DNA of 64,000 nucleotides from Apostichopus japonicus. Lineage: Eukaryota > Echinodermata > Holothuroidea > Aspidochirotida > Stichopodidae. The stretch covers positions 1,550,001-1,614,000 of the forward strand of contig NC_092578.1 of NCBI RefSeq assembly GCF_037975245.1, written 5' to 3'. Positions 12,401 through 24,105 of the stretch are shown one piece after another (within the stretch, counting starts at the first letter, position 1; the number at the start of each line of letters is the position of its first letter). A program made the position numbers and the translations under genes. The notes below the pieces were generated by a model that searched no databases, was not told the origin of the DNA, and saw nothing but the letters and a program-made list of their open reading frames with translations.

Positions 12401-15400
12401 GACTAGAATATGAATAGCATTATCTATTATAAACTGACTAAAGTAATCAACTGAAAATTGTCCAAAGCCAGTTTCATAAGGGAGTTTAGATTAAGGCCAG
12501 ACATACATAATTATTAATTAATAATTAAAAATAAATTAAACAAAATAATTAAAAATAATTCAGAAAAAGAAATTATTATTAAATTGAATATTTATAGGAC
12601 TGTTACTGCAAACATGTGACCTTAGTTGAACCTACCACGTCCTCTAACTTGTAAATTGGAGACATTGAAATACTGATTATCTTCAATGTGCCCATCTTCT
12701 AATCATCTGAGTAAATATTTCAATATACTATAAAGATGAAGTTTAACTTCTTAAGACGGATCTACCCAAAGGAAAAGTTCTTTACGACAATTTTCTGTCC
12801 AACTCTTGCTGTTACCCTACATTATCGGCTCATCCAAATGGCTATGAATATTTACTTTCAGCTATCAGCAAACTCTCAGGGATAATCAATTTCTCCATGG
12901 AGCCTGTCACTCCCAGTCAAATACATTAAATGAAGATGGAATGCATGTTTGTAGACTGTTTGTCATAAAACTTAATCAATTTCTTTGCTTCTGAATTTGC
13001 TTAATCTTATATTCCAGGAGGAAAAACTACTCCACCTTGAAAGCAAGGAGAGACTGAAATCTGACTAAACCAGATCTCAACACATTTCCTGGGTAGTATT
13101 GATCTCTGTGGAATAAAATCAATTTCCAGCCACTTGCATTGATGGGAGCAGCAAGGTCATAGTGCTTGAAGTAACACCCTGTAGCTCCTTTCCATTTTGG
13201 TAGTTTCATATTATTGGTTTTATTGAAGATCTGTTAAGTTTTTACACATCAATTACATACTGGTAAATTGACTGTATTAGTGTGAACTATTTAATGGATA
13301 GGACATGGATAAAAAATAAAATAATTTAAATGCTGTAAGAAAAAAAATCCATGTGGACCTGTCTTTTTTTCTTAGAAGAGCATTCCATATGTCAGGAGGT
13401 GAATTTTGTGAAATTGATCATTCTGCATGAAAGATGTTCATGTTTGCATGACTGGGAGGAAATGACATTAAAAATTCAATAATGATCAAAGATTGGCATG
13501 AAGTTACCAAGCAGAAAAAGTAATTTCCTGGTCAGCCAGCCATCCTTGTGGAGAGGTTAAGTACATTAGATTGGACTAATTTACTGTGAGTCTGGTGTAC
13601 GGAACGATTAGTATTGATGAGTTTTGGTGGAAGAGTCAATGGAACAATGAAGTTAATATACAGTAGATGTATATATGATTATGATAAAGTGAGGATGTTA
13701 TGATGATAGCAATTAGAAGGGTTCCAAGGGAGAACACATGCTAGGAACAATCACAGTGATGAAATACTTCCTTATTATTGATTTCAATAAAACAAATTGT
13801 TAACAAGATCTACTGACTGGGAAGTAAAAGTCACAGATGTTGAATGTTTAGGCTAGGGAGGATATCACATTAATGCTACTGTAGCTAAAAAAACGAACGC
13901 ATGGGAGAGAGTGTACACTAAAAACAGCCCCCAAAAACACCCTTCCCTACAAGAAAAGGATACTTATCAGGCTGGAAAAGATGTTGGAAGTCTAGAACTC
14001 CTGATAGGAAACTTCTAGGTATAATAATCCAAGGTATCCGGGCGAATTTCGGCGAAAAATTTTTCCCAATCCGAAAACACTATGAGACACTTTGGTGGTA
14101 GAAAAATGAAGGAGGTCACTAGGGTCAGTGAGGGTGTACAGTGTTAAAAGATTACTAGGGCATACTAGACACGGTAGAATGCGGTGCTTAGGTTGTGGGG
14201 AGACAGGTAAGTGGGGAACGAAGTAAATGTAGTTCATTGAAAGCTTTTGTACATGACAATAAAATGATATAAAGGTCATTAGTATTAGTCCAAAATATTC
14301 AGCAAAGAACAGTTTCAAAGTATAATCTGACATTCCTAATTATTCATATACATTGAGCGAGTGTTAATTACACATTTAAAGTCTCATTTGCGACATTTCC
14401 CTTGAGGGTGGCTATAAAATGTTTGCTGAAAGTTTAGAATGAGAAACCATTAGTCTGTTCCCTAACATATTTGTGACAAATAATTCACTTTTAAACCAAA
14501 ACAAGTGATGGGCTAGATTCTGTTGAAAATTTATGAATTTTGCTAAACGTGACGGAATACAGTACTTAGTCAATATTACAATGTGCTGTAAGTAGACTTG
14601 GTTCAATTGCTGGGAGTGTCAGAAATTATGCAAATATCATTAAATCCACAATTCTTTACAGTTGCATTATGCCATAATTTTTTTTATTTTTTTTTTACCT
14701 GGTAGTATTTACGAGACTGCGTAGGTGGATACCCTGCTTGAAGAGATGAAATATGTACCACAGATGTGGGTGGATATTCACAGAACCATTTTTGTTGTCT
14801 TCTTTCAACATACAGTATACTTACTGTACTGTAGGTCAACAGTAAATAGCCACAAACTTTCTTCTGTGCTATCTAGTTTACAAATTTGCACTGAATGGGT
14901 TACAGTCTTCAAGCAAGTGGCTACACTACATTTTACAACATGCCTGTTTACAGGTAAATGGTTAAGAACACACCCACCAATATGAGATATGGATGGAAAA
15001 AAAGGTCTTCATTGCTACAATACCTGGCAAGAAGATTCAAAACCACTTTCAGTAATTTTGTGCTATAGAATTAGACAGAGGTTATTGACCACTAGTGACC
15101 TATCTGTAAGGTTGTACTGTGTTAACAGGTTACCGGTCCACTATAGGCATGGTAGGAGAGTGCTGATGTTATGCAGAGACAGGTAAGAGAGGAAGAGAAG
15201 TATATTTAAATAATGTCAAATTTAAAATGTATACTATTCACATATATGATCCTGAAGCTGTTACATTGATACTGCCTATGAAGTACATGGGCCACAGCCT
15301 GAGACATTAATAGACATCCATGTATACACGATGATAAACTGTAGGTGAGGATATCATGATGGTAATTTATTAGGAGGTTACACTTAATAAGAAGAACACA

Positions 15401-18316
15401 TGCTAGGAACACCCACAGTGATGAAACAATGTCTAATTATAGTACAGGCCTGTAAATTACCAAGATGTACATAGACTTGGTAGTTCAGTGCTAAATATGC
15501 TAACAGTTCACTATTGACATCATAAGACAAGAGTGCTGATGTTATGAGGAGACAGGTAGACAAGTGAGAGAAGTAAATATCACCGACGAAAATAGAATAT
15601 CATACTTTTAGCCAGTGACTGGAAGTCTGTAACTTATGCATCACTTTTTGTTTATGTCACTGCCTTTCATTTTACTAACATGTGTCTCTAAGGGTGGGGT
15701 TGTGGCAAAAACAAATGTTCAATGGAGATGGTGACAAATGTTAACCACTTGGTGACCTGACTTTGAATGTCTTACTTTTCTTTTAATATGTGAACCCCAT
15801 GCACTCAAACACATGCCAAAAGAAAATAATACATTGTCAAGTTTCTGTTCCATTCATTTTCAGTTTCACTCATGGAAACAGGTTTAGGGATTTAGGATGG
15901 CAATCAATCAACTGGCTCAGCAGTCAGTCTTCTTCTGTCTGACATATAAAACCATTTCACTGTCTAGACCAGCTTCTAACATCGAAAGAAGATTTAGAAT
16001 TCCTTGGTGATTGCAAAACTTGAACATTTCCTGCTTGTTCAGTAGAAAGCCAGAAGTGCAATAAAAATAGAGATAAAGCTGCCATCAGTATAATGAATCT
16101 GAGCAATGATAAGAAATGATGGATATGTTCTCTTTCAATTTCAAAAGTATCTCATAGTTGTAACCTCACCTCCTTGTAAATTATAGTGGCATTAAGGAAA
16201 CAGGCAAAACCCTCTGGCTAAGACCTGTACACTATTATCCCAATATTTGTGTAAACTTTGTAAACAGGGTAGAGAGGCTTTTTTGAGATCAAATCATGTT
16301 TCCTGAATATTTTCTTGGATGGATGAGGTCACAAAAGTAATCTGACGGGAGAAGCAGATCAATATAGTCATTTCAAATTAAAATATCTGGACCTGAGATA
16401 TTTCATAACAAAACAACAATTATATACTTAAGAAAAAGTTAAGGCCAGACTGATCTTACAAGAGTCTCCTAAAGCTGGGATAGCTTTACAGTTTTACTAA
16501 ATATTTCAGATCTCACTTAGCTGACTAGTTTCCAAGAAAAAAAACAATATTATGTATCAAACAGTAATCTAATCTGAGACCATTCACCAGATCTTCAAAT
16601 GGGGGGGATCAAAGGATTCTTATTTAACACACACACATGACCAATTTGAAGTTGCTAATCACAACTTCTACCAGTTGCCCCTAACATCATTCCAGCTAAT
16701 TTGAACAAGGCTGGACATGGTTCAGCTACTGTACATGATCTAGAGGAGATGTCTTCCAATGTATTTAGACTGATCAGAGAGAAAAGAGCAATCTGTTTAT
16801 ATTATAGAGATCCATGCAGTAATTCTAACTACACTATGGAAAGCTGAACAATAAATACAACAACATTGTCAACATACTGATCTTACTCTTCCATCAAGAA
16901 GGTAGAGAGTTTATACACGAGGTGTTGCTACACCGTTGACCGATCCCATCCTGTGTATTCTAACTCAGGCTGAGTATCTAACCTGAAGATAACCCTCAAC
17001 TAATCACCATTATGAGGTGGGACATTCCTCAACAGAGGCTTCTGAAGATATCTTTGAAACAATATTGTCACTAGTTAGATTATCATATTTATAGACTTTG
17101 GCCCAGCCAACTAAAGGTCCTCCTGTATGAAAAAAGATTGAATAGACATGAAGACCAGATCAGGTAGCACATACCATACCAACACACCCATGGGATTATA
17201 ACAAATCTTCTTATCAAGCCCTGTCTTCTTGGTAGTTCTTGCCCCTTCCCACAAAAATGGTACCACAGTAACCACCACTATGTAACTGATTTTCAAGAAT
17301 CAACATTTATCTTTTGCTCTTGAATTAATCTACACAAGGTAATATGCCTTACCTAATTTGTCCTTATCTATTTGCTCAACTATTTGCCATGCTTTTAGCC
17401 TATGTGTATGACTGAGTTAAACCAGGGAGTTATTCCATAACAACTCCCTGGTTAAACATTCCATAAATACCAAACCTACCATACAGAGTATATAGTAGCC
17501 TGCATTAGTAACTAAATGATGACACAGAGAATATGCAACGCTTGGGTGTCTGTGTGTGTGTTCACTCAAACGCGGTAGATACTTCTTCATAACATGCAAT
17601 AATCTTGCAGTTGTGTGCTATTACTAACTGTAGGCGTTATCTTTCAGGTACTGGCAAAAATTATTACAGGGAGTGTACTGCATAAACATTGCCTGAAGGC
17701 AACTACAGGGTACATACATATCACTGACCTTAAACTCCACCCTGCAGGAATGAAATAGTTTCAATCATTAGGTTTAAAACTTTGTTATGAAAGATTTATA
17801 ATGTAAGTTTATTTCATTTTCATATTCAAAGAACTCTATCACTTTCCAAACAGCAGTTTCACAGAACGTGTGAGGATCTGATGACTGGATGAGGAGATAT
17901 CTAAATTTTTGCTTTGCAGCCTTAGAGGATTTCATCAACAATAACAATGAGTTCAGATGACATTGTCTGTATTTAAATATGTATTCACCAATTACCAATT
18001 TACCATGACATATTATTTTAGTTGGGGCCACTTTTGTTAATTAACAGCTAAAAATTAAAAGGTTTCAAATCAACTTAATTGGGTTATAACTTGAAGAAAA
18101 CTATGTTGAGTAGTCTAAAACAGTGATCTAGCACAAATAAGCATACTGTACATGTTCAAACTATCCAGTAATAGTTAAGTACAGTTATAGTGTACACCAG
18201 TAGGATTTTGAAATTACTGTACTCTATGGTACTGGTACTAATGGCACTATATTGCTACAGTATCATACTTATAAAACTGGGCTGACAGCTAGTTATCACA
18301 CCTACAAAGTCTCCAT
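5815..18316 (-). CDS. Predicted small protein of 112 residues, five coding exons
   Basis: Minus-strand exons, in order: 18316-18306 (start codon), 17411-17353, 11670-11617, 7434-7392, 5986-5815 (TAA stop). Lengths 11, 59, 54, 43 and 172 sum to 339 nt, and every junction keeps phase (2, 1, 1, 2). The start sits in ATCACCATGG, an excellent initiation context, inside an exon (18357-18306) behind a strong pyrimidine-rich CTACAG acceptor. Donors are GTAGGT, GTAAGG, GTAAGT and GTAATT. Parts of the protein read LKAWQIVEQIDKDKLVKSTQ, VVDPVKVKVLERG, AKEILLPDIPEQK and HINVTHSEVGLTSK. It is mostly charged and polar, with no signal peptide or membrane helix, so a soluble intracellular protein is inferred. 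I do not recognise a family. Two more minus-strand segments with splice sites near 21.9-22.1 kb look like its 5' untranslated exons. Introns are very long relative to coding length. Extra exons may have been missed. Confidence 0.45.
9350..9420 (+). CDS. Possible alternative terminal exon
   Basis: A pyrimidine-rich TTTTTTTTCAG acceptor precedes an open frame entered in phase 1 that reads LLKGSSIDESFIQLFNQIVP and stops at TAA (9418-9420). It is in phase with the donor at 3260, so it could replace the 6289-6464 exon as an alternative 3' end. A short open frame after a good acceptor can arise by chance, so this is weak. Confidence 0.2.
13690..15600. repeat. Diverged copies of an unidentified repeat
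   Basis: Three imperfect copies share a core with GTGCTGATGTTATG-like sequence followed by GAGACAGGTAAG and a GA-rich tail: about 14115-14240, 15088-15210 and 15468-15584. A second shared block with AACACATGCTAGGAAC and CACAGTGATGAAA occurs at 13730-13766 and 15395-15426. A fourth GAGACAGGTAAG copy lies near 2810-2850. The arrangement suggests an old duplicated or dispersed element; no terminal repeats are clear. Confidence 0.6.
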
Positions 18317-19002
18317 GGTGATTTGATAACTTCCAGAAGCGAAGTCAAACTTGCTGACTGTAGGAATGGAACACAACACAATATAACACATTCTTTATAC
18401 TGTAAGTTACTATAGTTACTGGACAATAACAATACTGTAATATTCCTGCTTACATCAACAATGTGTAGAAACTGTGCTATAGAGGGAACAGGCCGCCGCC
18501 CCCCTTCAATGAACCAAAACATCAAAATATATAGTATTGTAGCAAAGTACCCATGCAGTTAGCTTCAGTGTATCAGACTTAACATAACTTATATATTATC
18601 ATAACAATCATTATAAGTATGTTTATAATTAATCTATCTGTGCCACAATAATCCAAAGAATTGGGAAATCTACTTCAGATAAACTGATGGTGAAGAGATT
18701 ATTACTTGGCTCTCATCAACTTTTCATTTCTTTCCTATGTGTGCATAAAGTTTAACATAGTTATTCCTCATGCCTAATTTAGCCACGCACTGTAGAAGTC
18801 AACTATTCTTGTAGCAGAACACAGGCACATAGCAAAGTACAATCATCTTATTTTACTTCTACTTTATATTTAAATTTCAGGGATCCCAACAAAGATTTGA
18901 GCTGAGGGAGGGGGGGTATAAGAAATAAGGGGAGGGGATGGTGAGGGCATGAAGTGCTGCCAGTTCTGACTGGCCCCACCCACCAGGAATTGCTACAAAC
19001 TA

Positions 19003-19072
19003 AGGACTGGATAGCTAACTTGGTAGGTCACAGGATTTGTGATCCTGGTGTCACTGGTTCGAATCACATTTT
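19003..19072 (+). repeat. tRNA-derived SINE head or tRNA-like pseudogene
   Basis: An A-box-like TAGCTAACTTGG (19012-19023) and a B box GGTTCGAATC (19056-19065) have tRNA spacing. Between them is an anticodon-like hairpin (CAGGA/TCCTG stem with a seven-base loop TTTGTGA). The acceptor stem does not pair well, so it is not a functional tRNA. A tRNA-derived SINE is the likely source. Confidence 0.55.
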
Positions 19073-20051
19073 AACTGACATTTTCTTTAAGCTTTTCATA
19101 TCAAAAGCTATCAACAGTTCGATTTTTCGACATTTCTTAAAGCCTCCCCCCCCCACCCCTTTCCCAGGCTTCCAGTTGTCCATTGTTACTTTGAGAATGT
19201 CACAAGGATTAAAATTTTCAAATGTTCAGGTATTTTTCTACAACACAAAAAATTTAATGCTTTTAGAGAACATGTTTGTTATTCAAACTTTGAAGCTTCA
19301 AAGTATTCGGGAATATTCATAAAACAATTTCCTTCCTTTTTCCTTATATGAGTCAAACTATGATTAATACTTTAAGCAATGATGCTTGTTGCACTTTACT
19401 TCCTGACAAAGTAAATAATATTATCAATCATGGAAATCTCTACCAGTACATCAATATCGGTTCTGTGATATTGCAGCAACAATATATCCAAGTGTGCATG
19501 TATATTGCCAGTGCAGTACGTCATTGTAACATGTACAGTAGGGTTACTTTACTCAAACTGGGATGTTATTCACACTAATGCATCTAATCAATGTCAACTT
19601 TTCTTAGCTTCCTGGTTTTAACGCAATAATTTAAAATGGTACACATAAGTCAAACTTTTATCAGAAATAATTTGGAAACATGTCAAGAATAGACACAGAT
19701 GTTCCTTTATACACAAGTTCTTAAGTCCAAGTTGGGATTAAAGCCAGGCAATATTTAAAGATTATGTAAATTTATGCAACCATCATCTTTAGTTTACACA
19801 GAATTATAAAGATGTTCCTTATACAATATGCAAATTTTGTTTTCAATACTCATTCAAAATACAACCAAAGACTTGAACAAGTCCATTTCAAAGAGCCATC
19901 TGAACTTTAAAAAGTTGTAATTGGTTTTATATATATTTACTACTGCATATGTTTTCTTTGGTAGAGGTGGATTTGCAAGTGTTGTTCAAAAGCACTTTTT
20001 AACACTTTCTAATGTTGACGTTGTTATCACAAGCAGTACTAAATACAAAGA

Positions 20052-20318
20052 GGCTATTCTTACGACTAGTCGTAACAACAATTCTCTTTTGCGCATGCGC
20101 AGTGCTATTTTTACAACTAGGAGTACTATTTTTACGACAGGAGTAACAATAATTTCCGGTTAGGGTTAAGGTTAGGATTGGAGTTAGGGGTTAGAGTTAG
20201 GGTTAGGATTACCCCTACTACATGCGCAGTTGCTTTATTTACTTTGAATTCGTATGAATTCGCCGATGTTGTAAGAATAGTTTATAACTAATTGTTACGA
20301 CTAGTCGTAAGAATAGCC
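20052..20318. mobile_element. MITE with perfect 27-bp terminal inverted repeats
   Basis: The two ends (20052-20078 and 20292-20318) are perfect inverted repeats of 27 bp starting GGCTATTC and containing the palindrome TACGACTAGTCGTA. The 267-bp element has no ORF of its own. Its centre (20157-20210) is a degenerate TTAGGG-type array, and TGCGCA motifs flank that array on each side. A target-site duplication is not clear. The superfamily is not assigned. Confidence 0.85.
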
Positions 20319-20541
20319 ACGGCCTACTAAATAGGCCTTCTAATGATTAACAACAATGTAGAGTAGAATGGGAATGACTCTGAATAAGTTACTACTAGCA
20401 TAAGCTTGACGTCAATACTAGCATAGTACTCTACACTGCAGTTGCGCTTGTGTATTATTACAACTATCAATGTACCCATTTTTCATTCCTTCCCTCCTGA
20501 GAAAAGTACTACTACTATAGTATTGCGAAGTTCGGCATACT

Positions 20542-20991
20542 GCGAAGTTCGGACACCATAAGAAATACACGATTTCACCATGAAAACCTACAGGAAGAGC
20601 CAAATTTCACCAAAAAGTACGAAGCTACAATTATTTTCTCTCCAAAATGATCTGTGTGCAAGAAATTACTTACATATTTGTCAATAAAATGACGGAGATC
20701 TATGAAGTCTGTTATAAAAACTGAAAGAGCAACTGCGCCACCAATTTTATCACCAGCGCCACACTGTGGGTTGCGTGTCCAAACTTCGCAATACTCTAGC
20801 AAAGAAATACCAGTTCCACAATCACGAAGAATCTTCTTGAAATACAACGTGAAAACAGTTTGCAGGAAAGAAAGTTTGGCCGTGTATCGTAATATAACAC
20901 AATTCTCCCACCATATGAAGTATATTTTCCGGTGATTTATACCAGAAGATTTAGTTTTGGGGTGTTTTAAGGCTTAGGTGTCCGAACTTCG
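20542..20991. mobile_element. TIR element with CGAAGTTCGGACACC ends
   Basis: Left end 20543-20557 and right end 20977-20991 are perfect 15-bp inverted repeats (CGAAGTTCGGACACC). Related motifs occur just outside on the left (20524-20535) and inside in inverse orientation (20775-20790), which suggests a compound or nested structure. The minus strand across the interior has an open frame with a GTAAGT donor at about 20670 and fragments such as GDKIGGAVALSVFITDF, but it overlaps the internal repeat motif, so I treat it as element sequence and not a host exon. Confidence 0.6.
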
Positions 20992-21865
20992 AAGTGACCA
21001 TGCTACTAGTTATGTCAACTTGTTAGACTATAGATGAGGTTGCAGTGCTATTGTTATCAGTAGTGTCATATGCAAACTGTGAGGATGTAGCCTGACTACT
21101 ACGTAAAAAAAATAAGGCCTAGGCCTATGACAATTTGCAAATGGTGTGGCCTGTGGGACCAAAACTTGGTCCGAACCTACTGTAGTCCTAGGCCTAAACA
21201 GGCATTGTGGGCCTACACATGCCAAACTTTAGGCTTCTTTGTGATAAAGTTTTCCGTTTCATAGGTTTAATCATATTCATAATACATATTGGCCCTCTGG
21301 TAACAATTTGGGTAATCTGTTATGCCAACTGACTTAGGCCTTCTGTAACTATACTAGGCCGATCCATATTACCAGAGCACTAAGATGTCTCACTAGTAAT
21401 TGTCTGACGTTTGGGGCCTTGATTTGTGCAAGTTGGACTTAACCACTTTGTGAACCTGTAGTACTCCCCCACAGACTTCACTTAGACTAGGCCTCACATA
21501 GGATCTAACGTTAGGCCTAGGTCCATGGTTGAATTAAAGGATTTAAATTTAACTCAAGTAGCCTAGCCTAGCACTAAGTAGCAGGTTCTAGCAGGTTTTT
21601 CATATCTTTCTGCATTTGAAATGTTATGTCAGCTTGATAACATGGCGTCAATGACTTTTTTTAAGTCAAAAGTCGTGTTTTACTTCATTTCCAATTCCAG
21701 TTCTCATTTTCAGCATCAGTTTTTAAAGTTTGCTAAACTACATTCATCTTCAACGCCTTTCAAGACTTGATTCAGTTGCATTTCATAACAGTAACACCCG
21801 ATCATCCAAGATTCCTCACTAGGCCTACTTTAGTACTTGTTACATGTCAAATATAAGTGACTTAC

Positions 21866-21900
21866 CACAGTGAACTTCCGATAATCCGTCGTTTGGTTTC
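21866..21900 (-). other. Probable 5' untranslated exon of the 112-residue gene
   Basis: A 35-nt minus-strand segment is bounded by a TGTTTCAG acceptor and a GTAAGT donor. It has no ATG. Its position upstream of the start-codon exon at 18357-18306, with no coding sequence between, suggests a 5' leader exon. Confidence 0.35.
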
Positions 21901-21939
21901 CTGAAACACACGAAATGATGTTTTGCAAGTGAGACTTAC

Positions 21940-22130
21940 TCTACGAATAAGCAATTTGGCGATTCCACGTAAAATGTGTATAAAAAAGTTCTCCTGGTGA
22001 AAATCCAATGTAAATACCGCTACAATTTTGCGCAGACTACACGTTGTAGGCCTATAATTGGTAGAACCAGAATGCAATGAGTTGTATTTTCGACATCGAA
22101 TTGAAAAGTACGTATCCACAGCTGTTCGGG
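21940..22130 (-). other. Probable first (untranslated) exon and 5' region of the 112-residue gene
   Basis: The minus-strand segment ends in a CGTAGA/GTAAGT donor at 21940. The only ATG on this strand opens a 14-codon frame that stops at once, consistent with a leader bearing a short upstream ORF. The upper limit is a guess; no TATA box is assigned. Confidence 0.25.
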
Positions 22131-23391
22131 GTCTTCACCTGAATGAATCAAGCGTGCGTTTGTAGTGAGTCAGGGAAAAAGCATTCTTGTCGAGGGCGCC
22201 TATCTATATATTTGTGTTTAGCAACAAAGTTACAAAGATATCAGTCTAAACCATAGAAATTGATGGTCTAAACATAAATTGGTGAAAGAGGGGAGGGAAG
22301 ACGGATGGATAGAGGCAAGACGGACAAGGCCACGCCAGGTATTCCGTAATTCCAGAGAAACGATTTTTAACACTGATAATTGGTATGACTCCCGAACCCT
22401 CAATCACTGTGGTGGGCAAACTGACACCGCTTGATAAGATCAATTACAGAACAATTAACTTTGCATTTTTACCCCAATAATTCGTCGAAATTTAGAGAAA
22501 TTTTATGTAAATATTAAAATATATAAAATTCTCACAATTTTGAGCTCCAGTGTAAAAAATTAGAAATAATAAGCGTATAAATTTTGAATGCAAACTTACA
22601 CTTTGATGAATGAATGTAACATGTTCAAGATGAAATGTAAACACTTGTAGGTACAGTAAACGTCAATATTTCATTATTTTAGACAAAATGTCGAAATTTG
22701 TCCGAATGAAAGTTTATATGTCATCGACAACTGATTATTTTCCAGGCAACCCGTCATTATTTTTTTCTGACAAACCCGGCAAGGCTGCTTGGCCCAATGG
22801 GGCGGGGCGTATGCAGGGGGGTAGGAATTAGCTGCCAAGAAGTTGGGGCACAACATCAGAGGGGCACATTCTCATTCCACAACCACCACTCGTTATGCTA
22901 TAAACCGATACACACCGGCCATATCACTTAAATATATGGGTTAGTATGCTATCAATACTATTATGGTGCACGTGAACAATTAAAATAAAATATTAAAATT
23001 AACAAAAGCTAAAGATATCCAAAAACAGTTCTTCATCACACATTTGCTATTTCGGAGAGAAAAAAGTGGAGGGAACGTGCCCAAAGTGCCCCCCCCCCGG
23101 CTCCTGCTCCCGGGCGTATGGGAGGTTCTAACCCCTCTCTCCCCTCCGCCCACGGAACGGCCTTGGTATGGAGTAACGCAAACCTAACTAAAATCGATTT
23201 CCAACGCCACTTATCACCGGGGCTGACATACATAAGTATATATAATTATACTTCGGTGGGCTGACGGGGTTTCGTATACGAAATGCACCAGAGTTAAATA
23301 GAGGTCGCTCGACTGATTTCCATCTCGTTCACAGTTAAAAGGGACAAAAGTGTTATAGCGAAGTTGACAACTAATTAGTACATGTATATGC

Positions 23392-23464
23392 GTGATATCC
23401 CTTTATATTGATTTCTGTGATATCACAATCTATATTGATTTCAGTGATATCTCAATATAAGGAA
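23392..23464. repeat. Imperfect palindrome and short direct repeat
   Basis: TATATTGATTTCTGTGATATC and a close second copy TATATTGATTTCAGTGATATC lie head to tail about 29 bp apart, and the outer ends (CCTTTATATTGA and TCAATATAAGG) are inverse. The segment could form a hairpin. It lies about 0.6 kb upstream of the dehydrogenase gene. Confidence 0.6.
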
Positions 23465-24105
23465 TTTTGGTGGATGCTTATAGATAATCGGGAACAGATC
23501 AGTCAACGAACGATAATTAAACTTGAAATTTTACAATCAACAAATGGCTTATCTATTTTAATGATAATAAAATAAACTTAGTTCTTCCTCGACTTTGGAA
23601 TTCGTTCCTAAACACCAGACAAGTTTAATCATACTACAACAGAAATTAGGGGCCGATACAAAGTGGAGAAGATGTTTTTGAATCGATACTCCCGATCTAT
23701 ATAAATATGCATTTAGGTTGCTATTGTGAGCTAACATAGCAATCATTTGTTACACTTGAATACTTCTTTTCATGCAATTATGACACACTGCAGACTGCAG
23801 AGAAGCCGAACGATAACCACCGGGCACTAATTCTACACACATGAATATCGTGACAAACAGACTGGGATTGTGTTTGGATCGGTTATATAGTTTGGTTTTC
23901 ATGACCAGGCTGTATCTTGGGTGATTTTTCTGAAATCGTATAATACCAAGATTTACTCGTGTAGGCCTACGTCTGTTGGTTTTTGACTCGGTCAACTTAT
24001 TCTTTTTATTTGGAGAAAACTGTTAAGTTTACCCGGTGTACAACACACAATCGAGATCTGCAACATAGAGTATATCAGAATCAAACCGTCTATGTGATAC
24101 TCGTC

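Larger units (their letters stand above)
6465..23982. other. Introns and intergenic DNA with few genes
   Basis: Apart from the small minus-strand exons listed separately, this stretch is AT-rich non-coding DNA. It includes very AT-rich patches (12240-12300, 12500-12600), poly-G/poly-C runs (8499-8513, 10105-10113, 19144-19153), diverged repeats at 13.6-15.6 kb, a tRNA-like sequence at 19.0 kb and TIR elements at 20.0-21.0 kb. The 22.1-23.98 kb part separates two divergent genes and may hold both promoters. Confidence 0.5.

Noticed and set aside
13027-13209. Minus-strand frame MKLPKWKGATGCYF
   Set aside because: No usable donor follows and it matches no family that I know; too weak to call.
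13992-14333. Minus-strand frame of 113 residues
   Set aside because: It overlaps the diverged GAGACAGGTAAG repeat and has no recognisable domain.
14686-14750. Minus-strand 38-nt segment with good acceptor and donor (YPPTQSRKYYQ)
   Set aside because: It could be an extra exon of the 112-residue gene, but it would require a different acceptor at the next exon; the direct join keeps phase without it.
17774-18031. Minus-strand frame with QKFRYLLIQSSDPHTF
   Set aside because: It looks protein-like, but it has no clear donor, ends in a stop and does not fit the phases of the neighbouring minus-strand gene; kept out for lack of support.
20575-20847. Minus-strand open frame with a GTAAGT donor that looks like an exon
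   Set aside because: It contains an internal copy of the TIR motif and lies between matching inverted ends, so it is best read as transposon sequence.
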